Shown here: positions 32,802-41,006 of the stretch, in pieces
Layout of the letters: every line of letters starts with the position of its first letter
How positions within the stretch are numbered: position 1 is the first letter of the stretch
Assembly (NCBI RefSeq): GCF_025655475.1
Contig: NZ_JAHTIK010000001.1
Span: 6,791,469-6,855,468, forward strand
DNA from: Kitasatospora sp. DSM 101779
GTDB lineage: Bacteria; Actinomycetota; Actinomycetes; Streptomycetales; Streptomycetaceae
Reading direction: 5' to 3'
Length of the DNA: 64,000 nucleotides
Notes under the pieces: model-generated
Seen by the model: the letters and a program-made list of their open reading frames with translations, nothing else
Databases searched by the model: none
What the model was told of the DNA's origin: nothing
Program-made: the position numbers and the translations under genes

Positions 32802-35228
32802 CTACGGCAGCGGCAGCTCGGTCCACACGGTCTTGCCGTCCCGGGCGTAGCGCGTACCCCAGCGTTCCGTCAGCTGGGCGACCAGGAAGAGGCCGCGGCC
32901 GCCCTCGTCGGTCATGCGGGCGCGGCGGAGGTGGGGTGAGGTGCTGCTGCCGTCCGAGACCTCGATGATCAGGAAGCGGTCGCGGATCAGCCGCAGGATC
33001 ACCGGTGCCCCGCCGTAGCGGTAGGCGTTGGTGACGAGCTCGCTGACGGCCAGTGTGGCGGTGAAGGTCAGCTCCCCGAGCCCCCACTCGGCCAGCGTGG
33101 AGGTGGTCAACTCGCGGGCCAGGCCGGCAGCGGTGGGGTCCGCGGGAAGCTCCCAGGAGGCCACGTCCTCTGCTTCGAGAACCCGGGTCCGGGCGATGAG
33201 CAGTGCGACGTCGTCGTGGGAAGGCCTCGGAAGCAGGGCGTCCTCCACGGCCGTGCAGGTCTCCTCCAGCGACCGGGCGGGCCGGCACAGTGCCTCGCGC
33301 AGCCGCTGCAGCGCGATGTCGAGGTCGCGGTCCCGCGTCTCGATGAGCCCGTCGGTGAACAACGCCAGCAGACTGCCTTCCGCGAAGTGCAGTTCGGCAG
33401 CCTCGAAGGGCAGCCCGCCCAGGCCCAGCGGAGGCCCGGGGGGCAGGTCCAGAAGGCTGAAGCGGCCGTCCGGAGTCACCAGCGCGGGTGGTACGTGGCC
33501 GGCCCGCGCCAGCGTGCACTGCCCGGCGACGGGGTCGTACACCGCGTAGAGGCAGGTGGCACCGACGATCTGCCGGCCCGGTGGACCTCCGTCGGCCGCC
33601 TCCTGCTCATCGGCCAGACGGTTCACCAGATCGTCCAGGTGGGCGAGCACCTCGTCCGGCGCGAGGTCCAGGTTGGCCAGGGCGTGGACGGCGGCGCGCA
33701 GGCGGCCCATGGTGGCCGCGGCGTGCAGGCCGTGGCCGACCACGTCGCCCACGACCAGGGCGACGCGGGCGCCGGAGAGGGGGATCACGTCGAACCAGTC
33801 GCCGCCGATGCCCGAGCTCGGATCGGCCGGCAGGTAGCGGTGGGCGACCTCGACGGCGCGGTGCTCGACCAGTGTGTGCGGCAGCAGGCTGCGTTGCAGG
33901 GTCAGCGCCGCCTGGTGCTGCTGGGTGAAGCGGCGCGCGTTGTCGATGCAGACGGCGGCGCGGGCCGCGAGCTCCTCGGCGAGCGTGAGATCGTCCTGCT
34001 CGAACGGTTCGGGCCGTCCGGCCCGCCACAGGCTGACGATGCCCAGCAGCAGACCGCGGGCGATCAGCGGGACCACGAGCAGCGAGTGGGCGCCCAGGGC
34101 GACGGCGCGCCTGGAGCGCTCCGGGTCCTGGAAGTACCAGCCGGGGCTGGACTCCAGCTCGAACTCGAGCACCGGCGCCTGCCCGATGAGGCACTTGGCC
34201 TGCGGCGTGCGGGGATCCAGGGAGAAGACCTCGCCGACCGGGTACATCACATCGAGCGCGGCCTGCTCGACCGCCCGGACCGCCGCTCTGCGCATCGGCC
34301 CGGATGCCCCCTGAACGGGTTCCTCGCCGCGGATCACCGGCTCCAGGAGGTCCACCGCGACGGCGTCCGCCAGATCGGGGACCACGACGTCGACCAGCTC
34401 CCGGGCGGTCTGCGCCACGTCCAGGGTGGTGCCGATCCGGGCACTCGCCCGATTGAGCAGCGCCAGCCGGCGCCGGGCCCGAAAACGATCAGTGACGTCC
34501 TCCACCGTCTGGGTGACCCCGAGAACCCGGCCCGAAGGGTCCTGCATCCGAAAGGCCGAGATCGCCACCATGCGCTCACGGTCGGGATCCCGCCGTACCC
34601 GGCAGGGCTGCTCGGTGAAGATCAGCGGCTCGCCCGTCTCCAGGACCTGTCGCAGCAGCGCATCGATCGTTTCCACATCGGGACCGATCAGGAAGTCACC
34701 CATCAGACGGCCGTGGTGCTGTTCGACCGGGACCTCGCTGAACCGGGCGATCGCCCTGTTGACCCGCAGGATGCTCAGGTCGGGGGCGTGCACCGCCAGG
34801 CCGATGGGGGAGCGCCGGAAGAGACCGTCCAGGACCGACCGGTCCGTCTCCCACTGGAGCACCTCCTCGGCCGGCGCCATGACCAGGAACCACTCGGAAC
34901 GCAGGTCGACCCGGGTCACGGCACGGGCCCGGAAGCCCAGTTCCACCCTGCGGCCGTCACGGTGCAGCACCGGCAACACCCCGTACCAGCCGTCTTCGCG
35001 CGCACACTCCGCGATCGCCTTCAGTACCGCATCCCGATCGGCGGGGTGGACCAGGAACTCGGCGGCCGCGCGGCCGAGCGCCTCGCCGGACCGGTGGCCG
35101 AGCAGGGCCTCGGCCCGCTCGCTCCAGCCGACGACCGTGCCGCGGTCGTCCAGGACGGCCCACGCCGAACGGGCCACCGCGAAGGGGTCCTCTGGAGCCT
35201 CGCCGAACGCGGGCACCGGTGCGTCCAT
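32802..35228 (-). CDS. PAS-PAS-GAF-SpoIIE phosphatase with C-terminal HATPase domain
   Basis: 808 residues, a soluble sensor phosphatase. A PAS domain at ~20-115 (DRGTVVGWSERAEALLGHRS) is followed by a second PAS at ~130-245 (GLFRRSPIGLAVHAPDL), GAF at ~255-430 (LGAHSLLVVPLIARGLLLG), SpoIIE/PP2C at ~450-660 (GIGGDWFDVIPLSGARVALV, GDVVGHGLHAAATMG, DDVALLIAR) and an anti-sigma-type histidine kinase-like ATPase at ~690-805 (VSELVTNAYRYGG, DEGGRGLFLVAQL). Such proteins switch anti-sigma-factor antagonists by dephosphorylation, and the fused kinase could act on the same partner. The gene stands alone, with no anti-sigma or antagonist gene beside it. Confidence 0.93.
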   Translation of the reverse strand: MDAPVPAFGEAPEDPFAVARSAWAVLDDRGTVVGWSERAEALLGHRSGEALGRAAAEFLVHPADRDAVLKAIAECAREDGWYGVLPVLHRDGRRVELGFRARAVTRVDLRSEWFLVMAPAEEVLQWETDRSVLDGLFRRSPIGLAVHAPDLSILRVNRAIARFSEVPVEQHHGRLMGDFLIGPDVETIDALLRQVLETGEPLIFTEQPCRVRRDPDRERMVAISAFRMQDPSGRVLGVTQTVEDVTDRFRARRRLALLNRASARIGTTLDVAQTARELVDVVVPDLADAVAVDLLEPVIRGEEPVQGASGPMRRAAVRAVEQAALDVMYPVGEVFSLDPRTPQAKCLIGQAPVLEFELESSPGWYFQDPERSRRAVALGAHSLLVVPLIARGLLLGIVSLWRAGRPEPFEQDDLTLAEELAARAAVCIDNARRFTQQHQAALTLQRSLLPHTLVEHRAVEVAHRYLPADPSSGIGGDWFDVIPLSGARVALVVGDVVGHGLHAAATMGRLRAAVHALANLDLAPDEVLAHLDDLVNRLADEQEAADGGPPGRQIVGATCLYAVYDPVAGQCTLARAGHVPPALVTPDGRFSLLDLPPGPPLGLGGLPFEAAELHFAEGSLLALFTDGLIETRDRDLDIALQRLREALCRPARSLEETCTAVEDALLPRPSHDDVALLIARTRVLEAEDVASWELPADPTAAGLARELTTSTLAEWGLGELTFTATLAVSELVTNAYRYGGAPVILRLIRDRFLIIEVSDGSSTSPHLRRARMTDEGGRGLFLVAQLTERWGTRYARDGKTVWTELPLP

Positions 35229-35360
35229 ATCGCCAGTATCTCCGAGGGCGGATCACCCGACGTGCCAGGACCGGCCGCGCCGCGGACCGGATGCAGCACC
35301 GCGGCGGACGTGACGGCCGCAACGGGACGTGCCGGGGCCGGTGGGTCCGGCCGCCGGCGG

Positions 35361-35435
35361 TCAGCCGACCTGCGGGACCCGCTCGGCGCGGCAGGCGGTG
35401 AGCAGCAGGGCGATGTCGTCGGAACGGTGCGGGGA
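35361..35435 (-). pseudogene. SpoIIE phosphatase C-terminal relic
   Basis: The reverse frame ends SPHRSDDIALLLTACRAERV then PQVG and a stop at 35361. RSDDIALLLxR is the conserved final strand and metal Asp pair of SpoIIE-type phosphatases. The rest of the domain is not found upstream. It lies 133 bp behind the intact phosphatase gene. Confidence 0.55.
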
Positions 35436-35470
35436 GCGCCGGGCCTTCCTCGACGGGCACCGTTGCGGCG

Positions 35471-35776
35471 TTGCAGGCGAAGGCGTCCCCGCGGACCCGG
35501 AGCCCGGCGAGGGCGGCGCCGCACGAGGCGGACGGCGGGGCGCGGATGATCGTCGGGGACGTCCGGGGGAAGGGCCTGGCCGCCGTCGGGGAGTCCGCCC
35601 TGTTGCCCAGCGCCTTCCGGCTCGTCGCCGCCCAGCACGCCACGCTGCCCGACCCCGCCCGGACGCTGGACCACAACCTGCTGGCCCACGCCGGTGGGCG
35701 GCTCGGCGACGACGCGGCCGTCGTCGCCATCCGGCGTACGGACGGGGCCGAGCACCGTCTGCACGGACTGCTGTAG
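35471..35776 (+). pseudogene. SpoIIE phosphatase relic with internal deletion
   Basis: The forward frame reads ADGGARMIVGDVRGKGLAAV, then GESALLPSAFRLVAAQHATL; VGDVRGKGLxAV is the metal-binding motif of membrane-anchored SpoIIE-type phosphatases. About 30 residues later it goes to GGRLGDDAAVVAIRRTDG, like the C-terminal DDAAVVALR end of these enzymes. The central ~120 residues are missing. It is on the opposite strand to the relic at 35361. Confidence 0.6.
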
Positions 35777-35818
35777 ACGGCCCACCGCCCGCACGCCCCT
35801 CCCGTCCCGGAGGTGCCG

Positions 35819-36835
35819 TCAGCTGCTCGCGCCGCCCCAGCGGACGGCCGCCGCACCCGCGTAGTCGCCCGCGTGTGCGAAACCGCCCAGCACCACCAGG
35901 TCGCCGTCCTTGACCCGACCGGACCGCAGCGCCAGGTCCAGGGTGACGGGCACCGCGGCGCCGAAGAGGTTGCCGCACCGGTCGAAGGTGTCGGGATGCC
36001 GTTCGGGCGGAAGGCCCAGCGACCGCCGCCAGTTCCCCAGGAAGGTGCGGTTGGGCTGGTTGGTGACCAGCACGTCGATCTCCGCGGTGGGGACGCCGAT
36101 CCGCGCACAGACCTCGGCGACCACGTCGGGCACCAGCCGGTTGCCACGTTCGAGGACGGTACCGACGCTCTCCTCCGTGAATCCGATCCGCAGCTGGGAC
36201 CGCCCCGGTTCCCAGTAACGCCGGCCGTCCTCCAGGACGACGGTCATGTCGCCGCCGTGGGCGCCGATGTGGCGGCCGGCCACTGCCAGGACCGGCGAGG
36301 CCGCCGAGGTGGTGACGTAGCCGACTCCGCAGCCGTCTCCGGGGATCGCGGCCTGGGCGAGCCGTCGCACCTCGGACTGGGTGAAGAGCTGCCCGGCGGC
36401 GGTCTGCGCGTTGCAGATCAGCGCCCTCCTCGCCTCGGTGGTGCGAAGGATCTGCCGGGCCAGTTGCAGCATGTGCACGAAGGAGGCGCAGCCCGCGTTG
36501 GCGACGTCGATCAGCCACTGCGGGTTCAGGCCGAGCCGGCGTGCGACCTCGGTGCCGGCCCCGACGATCGGACTGTCCGGCAGCTGGCTGTGCACCAGCA
36601 GCACGTCCACCGCGCGGATCTCGGCCCGGCCGTGCCGCTCGATCAGCGGCTGGACGGCCCGCTCCACCAGATCCACGTTGCTCTCCCCGGTCACATGGTG
36701 CCGCAGCGCCGGGACCCGGAACATCGGGCTGTCCCTGAGCCGGTCCTCCGCCCCCGGGTGGTCGGTGTAGAACGAGGCGGGCACCGGTTCCCCGGGCAGG
36801 TGCCCGGAGACGTCGGTGAGGCTGACGGTCCTCAT
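35819..36835 (-). CDS. KASIII-like (FabH-type) thiolase-fold enzyme with altered triad
   Basis: 338 residues. WLIDVANAGCASFVHMLQLA carries the active-site Cys116; FDRCGNLFGAAVPVTLDLAL carries the conserved Asn289. The position of the FabH catalytic His (PHQAN) reads TNQPN, so His is replaced by Asn259. The triad is therefore Cys-Asn-Asn, which should impair decarboxylative condensation but could allow acyl transfer or non-decarboxylative condensation. It is the last gene of the operon from 40290: its ATG overlaps the SRPBCC stop by ATGA. No acyl carrier protein gene is present. It could be an acyltransferase of the CerJ kind; this is inference. Confidence 0.82.
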   Translation of the reverse strand: MRTVSLTDVSGHLPGEPVPASFYTDHPGAEDRLRDSPMFRVPALRHHVTGESNVDLVERAVQPLIERHGRAEIRAVDVLLVHSQLPDSPIVGAGTEVARRLGLNPQWLIDVANAGCASFVHMLQLARQILRTTEARRALICNAQTAAGQLFTQSEVRRLAQAAIPGDGCGVGYVTTSAASPVLAVAGRHIGAHGGDMTVVLEDGRRYWEPGRSQLRIGFTEESVGTVLERGNRLVPDVVAEVCARIGVPTAEIDVLVTNQPNRTFLGNWRRSLGLPPERHPDTFDRCGNLFGAAVPVTLDLALRSGRVKDGDLVVLGGFAHAGDYAGAAAVRWGGASS

Positions 36836-37539
36836 TTCGCCCCCGGAGCCGCAGCTGCGCCCGCCGAACGCGGTGGCACGCCCACCGGCAGGGCGTTGCG
36901 GTGCCGGTGCTCGAGGATCGCCTTGAGATTGGCCATCTCCACGGTGTGGCCGGCGTAGAAGAGGTCCCAGTACGTGCCCACCCAGGCCCGGTCCGGGCCC
37001 GGTGCGAGCTCGGGGCGGGGGTTGGCGTCGTAGTACGGGTGCCGGCAGTTGGTCCAGGTGATGACGGAACCGGGCCGTCCCAGCACGGGTTCGGCGGGCA
37101 CGACCCGCATCAGGTAGATCATCCAGAGTTGCTCGCCCTGGTCCCAGGCGCAGTGGAAGTCCACCGTCCGGGCCTCGGCGTTGGACGCCACCCGGCAGTA
37201 GATCCTGGTCCGCGCCTCCAGCAGATCGTCCCCGACCCACAGACCGGGGGCGCCGCCGGGCTCGAAGTTCCGCAGACTGAACGTCCACTCCTCCAGATGG
37301 TGCCCCTGTCGCAGGTAGGTGTACGCGTCGTCCGGCGGGCAGTCGACGTACTCGTGGATCGTGCAGTACTGCCCGTAGACCTCCCGGTGGGGATAGGCCG
37401 GGCGGGTCAGCTCCGCGCAGCGGGCCGCCAGGACGGCAGGGGCGGTGTTCTCCACCGTGGTCAGGCCGGGCACCGTGGTCGGGCCGGGCACTGTGGTCGG
37501 GCCGGGCGGTTCAGCCGGGGTGGACGGTGCAGCGCTCAT
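36832..37539 (-). CDS. SRPBCC (START-like) domain protein
   Basis: 235 residues. After a Pro/Thr-rich N-terminus with GPTTVPGPTTVPG repeats, REVYGQYCTIHEYVDCPPDD, then AYTYLRQGHHLEEWTFSLRN, and DFHCAWDQGEQLWMIYLMRV look like the strands of the SRPBCC hydrophobic-cavity fold used by polyketide aromatase/cyclases and hydroxylase-like lipid-binding proteins. YDANPRP and YAGHTVEMANLKAILEH follow. It overlaps the ThDP gene by 29 bp and the KASIII-like gene by 4 bp. The role is unknown; it may bind or cyclise the product of its neighbours. Confidence 0.65.
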   Translation of the reverse strand: MSAAPSTPAEPPGPTTVPGPTTVPGLTTVENTAPAVLAARCAELTRPAYPHREVYGQYCTIHEYVDCPPDDAYTYLRQGHHLEEWTFSLRNFEPGGAPGLWVGDDLLEARTRIYCRVASNAEARTVDFHCAWDQGEQLWMIYLMRVVPAEPVLGRPGSVITWTNCRHPYYDANPRPELAPGPDRAWVGTYWDLFYAGHTVEMANLKAILEHRHRNALPVGVPPRSAGAAAAPGAK

Positions 37540-39268
37540 GAACGTTCTCCTCGTGGTCGGCCGGCACCGGGCCGGTGGCGGTCAGGAACGGAAGGAACGG
37601 GGGGATCTCCGCGGGATCGACGTCCACTGCCACCAGGACCGGACCGCTCGTGGTGTTGCCGTGCAGCAGCGCCCGCCGCAGCTGCGGAGCGGTGGCGGCC
37701 CGGCTCACGGCCAGGGTGGGGAACATGCCCGCCGCGCCCGCGGCGATGTCCGAAGGACGGAAGAGGTTGGCCGGGTGCGGGGATCCCAGGAACAGCTGGT
37801 CGCGGGTGGCGCACATGGCGTGGGCGTTGTTGTTGAGGATCACGAAGGTGACCGGCGCGTCGTACTCCAGAGCGGTGTGCACCTCCATGCCGTGCATGAA
37901 GAACGCCCCGTCCCCGGCGAGCACGTAGGTGCGCCTCCCGGTGCCGAGGGCCGCGCCGATGCCCGCGCCGAAGGTGTAGCCCATGCCGGCCATGCCGACG
38001 GCCACCACGAACCGCCCCCGCCGCGTGGCAGGGAGCCGGTGGATCGCACTGGCGCCGGTGTTCCCGGCGTCCACGAAGACGTGGGCCTCCGGTGGCAGGG
38101 CATCCGCCACCGCGGCCACCGCTGCGGTGTGGGAGAGGCCGTCGGTGCCGGGAGGCGGGCTCGGCAGTGGAACCGGTCCGGCGTGCCCGGGGGCGGGACG
38201 GACGCCGGCGGCGAGCCGGTCGGTCAGTTGCCGCAGGGTGTCGCGCAGGCCGCCGGACAGGTGGAGTCCGGGGAGGGAAGGGATGAACGGCGGTTCGGGG
38301 TCGACGCAGATCACGGGGGTCGCGTCCAGCGCCGGTTCCAGTCCGCCACGGGCCAGCGCCGGTAGGCGGGTGCCGACGAGCAGGCAGAGCTCGGCACGCC
38401 GCAGACAGTCCAGGACGTTCGGATGCCCCATCACCCCGGCCACGCCGGCGAAGTGCCGGTCGGCGTTGTCGAACACGTCCTTGGCGTCCGGAGTGACCGC
38501 GACCCATGCGCCCGACCTTGCCACCAGGTCGGCGAGTTCCTGCTTCGCCCCGGCCGCGGCGACGCCCTCGCCGGCGATCACCAGCACCCGGTCGGCACCG
38601 CGCAGCCGCTCCGCCGCGCGGTCCAGACACGTCGGTGGCGTGCGCGGCTCGGGCGCCGGGGTCGGCGGTGTCGGCCGACGGGGTGTCAGCTCGGCCTGCT
38701 GGACGTCCTTGGGCAGCAGCAGCACGGCGGGCCCCCGGGGGTGCGAGCGGGCCGCAGCCATCGCCTCCGCGAGCAGCCGTGGCAGGGCATCCGGCCGGTC
38801 GACCCGGGCGCAGAACCGGCTGACCTGTGCGAACAGCCGGTGGGCGTCGAGCGATCCGGCCCGTCCGCTGGAGTCCTGGAAGGCGCCGAGCCCGTCCAGT
38901 GCGGTGGGCGGCTGCCCGACGAGGGCCAGTACCGGCACCCGTGAGGCGTACGCCTCCGCCAGCCCCGGGATCAGGTTCATCGCGCCGCCGCCGGAGGTGG
39001 CCGCGACGACACCGAGCCGCCCGGTGGTGCGGGCGTACCCGTCCGCCATGGTGACGGCCGAGAACTCGTGCTTCGCCAGGACGGTGCGTGGCCGGCCCCG
39101 GACGAGGTTCAGGGCGTCGTACAGGTCCTCGATGTTCGCGCCGCCGACACCGAACACCTGCCGGACTCCGGCCTCGGTCAGCGCGGTCGCCAGGTGGTCC
39201 ACGACGCGGCCCCCGGCGGTCGCGTCGGTGGCGGGCGCCGGCGGGGTCTCCCGGATGTCGGTGGTCAC
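37511..39268 (-). CDS. ThDP-dependent enzyme, acetolactate-synthase/benzoylformate-decarboxylase fold
   Basis: 585 residues from GTG 39268 with AAAGGAG 9 bases upstream. The PYR domain carries catalytic Glu68 (VLAKHEFSAVTMADGYAR); a central transhydrogenase-like domain spans ~200-340; the PP domain has the ThDP motif GDGAFFMHGMEVHT ... LNNNAH. The acetolactate synthase FAD-binding region is poorly preserved, so C-C lyase, carboligase and decarboxylase activities are all possible. Its GTG overlaps the regulator stop (GTGA) and its stop lies inside the SRPBCC gene, so all four genes are translationally linked. Confidence 0.85.
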   Translation of the reverse strand: MTTDIRETPPAPATDATAGGRVVDHLATALTEAGVRQVFGVGGANIEDLYDALNLVRGRPRTVLAKHEFSAVTMADGYARTTGRLGVVAATSGGGAMNLIPGLAEAYASRVPVLALVGQPPTALDGLGAFQDSSGRAGSLDAHRLFAQVSRFCARVDRPDALPRLLAEAMAAARSHPRGPAVLLLPKDVQQAELTPRRPTPPTPAPEPRTPPTCLDRAAERLRGADRVLVIAGEGVAAAGAKQELADLVARSGAWVAVTPDAKDVFDNADRHFAGVAGVMGHPNVLDCLRRAELCLLVGTRLPALARGGLEPALDATPVICVDPEPPFIPSLPGLHLSGGLRDTLRQLTDRLAAGVRPAPGHAGPVPLPSPPPGTDGLSHTAAVAAVADALPPEAHVFVDAGNTGASAIHRLPATRRGRFVVAVGMAGMGYTFGAGIGAALGTGRRTYVLAGDGAFFMHGMEVHTALEYDAPVTFVILNNNAHAMCATRDQLFLGSPHPANLFRPSDIAAGAAGMFPTLAVSRAATAPQLRRALLHGNTTSGPVLVAVDVDPAEIPPFLPFLTATGPVPADHEENVHERCTVHPG

Positions 39269-40290
39269 GGTGTGCTGCTCCTTTCGGCAGGTCCGGCGCC
39301 GAGGACCAGACCTGCCGGCGCGAGAGCCTGGAAGCGCCGGCGGTACTCGCCCGGGGTGAGCTCCAGCGCCCGGCCGAACGAACGGAAGAAGGTCTCGGCG
39401 GAGGCGAATCCGCAGCGGCGGGCGATCTGACCGGCCGGCAGGTCGGTGGACTCGAGCAGTTTCCGCGCCCGGGCGATGCGCATCCGCTCGATGTACTGGG
39501 CCGGTGGAGTGCCGACCTCGCGCCGGAACACCCGGGCGAAGTTGCGGACGCTCATGTTGGCGTGCTGGGCCACCTCCGGTACGGGCAGTGGCTGTTCGAG
39601 GTTCTCCAGGATCCATTCCTGCGCGGCCCGGATCGGCGGCCGGTCGGCCAACTGGGCCTCGAGAATCGTGCTGAACTGCGACTGGCCGCCGTTCCGTTTG
39701 AAGAACAGCACCAGGAAGCGCGCCACCTCCAGCGCGAAGGAGGCGCCGTGATCGGCCTCGACCAGGGCGAGGGCCAGGTCGATCCCGGTGGCCACGCCGG
39801 CCGAGGTCACGTAGTCCCCGTCCCAGACGAAGATCGGATCCGGATCGACGGCCACCTCCGGGTACCGCCGGGCCAGTTCGTCGCAGAACGCCCAGTGGGT
39901 GGTGGCCCTCCGCCCGTTGAGCAGCCCCGCCTCGGCGAGCAGGAAGGCGCCGCCGCAGACGGACACCACGCGCCGCGAACGCACGGCCGCCCGGCCGATC
40001 CAGGACACCAGCTCCCGGTCGGCCAGTGCGTCGGGCAGGCTCCAGCCGCCCGGCACGAGCAGCGTGTCGATCGGGCCCTCGCCCGTCCGGAGCGGCTCCG
40101 CCTCGATCACGATTCCCGTGCTCGTCCGCACCCGCGGCGCACGGGCCGAGACGATCTCGATCCGGTACTCACCCTCCTCCCCGGGACGCCGCCGGTTGGC
40201 GGTGTCGAACACCTCGATCGGGCCCGTGATGTCGAGGGCCTGCGCACCCGGATAGACCACCACAACAACTCGTCGCTCAAGCACCGTCAC
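39265..40290 (-). CDS. GATase1-like/AraC family transcriptional regulator
   Basis: 341 residues from GTG 40290 (VTVLERRVVVVVYPGAQALD). The N-terminal DJ-1/PfpI-like domain (residues ~8-190) has VVSVCGGAFLLAEAG with the nucleophile-elbow Cys. The C-terminal AraC DNA-binding domain (~215-315) has LPVPEVAQHANMSVRNFARV and AGQIARRCGFASAETFFRSF. It belongs to the FtrA/ArgR-like branch. GTG 40284 is an alternative start. As first gene of the operon, translationally coupled to the ThDP enzyme, it probably autoregulates the cluster in response to a small metabolite. Confidence 0.9.
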   Translation of the reverse strand: MTVLERRVVVVVYPGAQALDITGPIEVFDTANRRRPGEEGEYRIEIVSARAPRVRTSTGIVIEAEPLRTGEGPIDTLLVPGGWSLPDALADRELVSWIGRAAVRSRRVVSVCGGAFLLAEAGLLNGRRATTHWAFCDELARRYPEVAVDPDPIFVWDGDYVTSAGVATGIDLALALVEADHGASFALEVARFLVLFFKRNGGQSQFSTILEAQLADRPPIRAAQEWILENLEQPLPVPEVAQHANMSVRNFARVFRREVGTPPAQYIERMRIARARKLLESTDLPAGQIARRCGFASAETFFRSFGRALELTPGEYRRRFQALAPAGLVLGAGPAERSSTP

Positions 40291-40560
40291 AGCCTGTGTC
40301 CGGTCGTGGAGTGACCGCAATGACGGCTTACTGACGAATCCGGCCACGGGGGCCGCGCGGGCCGCCGACGACCAGCGGTGATGGCGCGGCGTCACCAACC
40401 GGTGTGAGACGGGTCATAGTCCCGCGCACGTCCCCGGTGGGTGAGGTGCGATGCGGGTGCGGAGACCGTCAGACTCCCGCAGCTCGGGTGGCTTCTGCCG
40501 GCGCGCCTGATGCACCCGGTGCCCGGACGGACCTTCGAGGCAGGCGGTCCTGGGGGTGGA

Positions 40561-40908
40561 TCACGGCCAGGAGCGTGTCGCCACCGCGGCGGCGGCCGCT
40601 CCCAGGGCCGCGGCGCAGGGGAGCAGGGCGACCAGCCCGAACCGCAGACGGCGGTACCGGTCCTCGTACTCGCTGCGCAGGTCCCGGCAGCGCTGCGCGA
40701 TGTGGGTGACGGTCAGGCGGGACACCTCTAGACGCTTCTGGGCGTATGCCCGTGCAATCTCCTCGCGCTGGCCGGTCGTGAGCCAGGGGAACTGCTCGGT
40801 GAACGCGGTGGCGTCCCGCTGGGCCGTGGCTACCTCTGCCTGCCACAGCAGGTAGCCCTCCAGCTGCCGCAGGCTGCCGGCGATGGTGTCGGTGGTGTCA
40901 TCGTCCAT
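40561..40908 (-). CDS. small membrane protein with C-terminal TM helix
   Basis: 115 residues: MDDDTTDTIAGSLRQLEGYL, then FTEQFPWLTTGQREEIARAY and LTVTHIAQRCRDLRSEYEDR, ending in one membrane helix FGLVALLPCAAALGAAAAAVA. GTGAGG lies 9 bases upstream of ATG 40908. The soluble part is helical and acidic. I do not recognise a family. It follows the oxidase subunit I gene on the same strand by 98 bp and could be cotranscribed. Confidence 0.65.
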   Translation of the reverse strand: MDDDTTDTIAGSLRQLEGYLLWQAEVATAQRDATAFTEQFPWLTTGQREEIARAYAQKRLEVSRLTVTHIAQRCRDLRSEYEDRYRRLRFGLVALLPCAAALGAAAAAVATRSWP

Positions 40909-41006
40909 CAAGAAGAACCTCACGGACAGCAGGGCGGGGAGGCTGCGCCGTCCTGCGGGACGGTGTTCCCTCGGCCGGCGGTCGTCGGCTCCGCCAGGGC
41001 CAGTGG

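Noticed and set aside
37511..39268. Naming the ThDP enzyme acetolactate synthase (ilvB)
   Set aside because: No regulatory subunit or branched-chain genes are nearby, and the neighbours (SRPBCC, KASIII-like) indicate another pathway.
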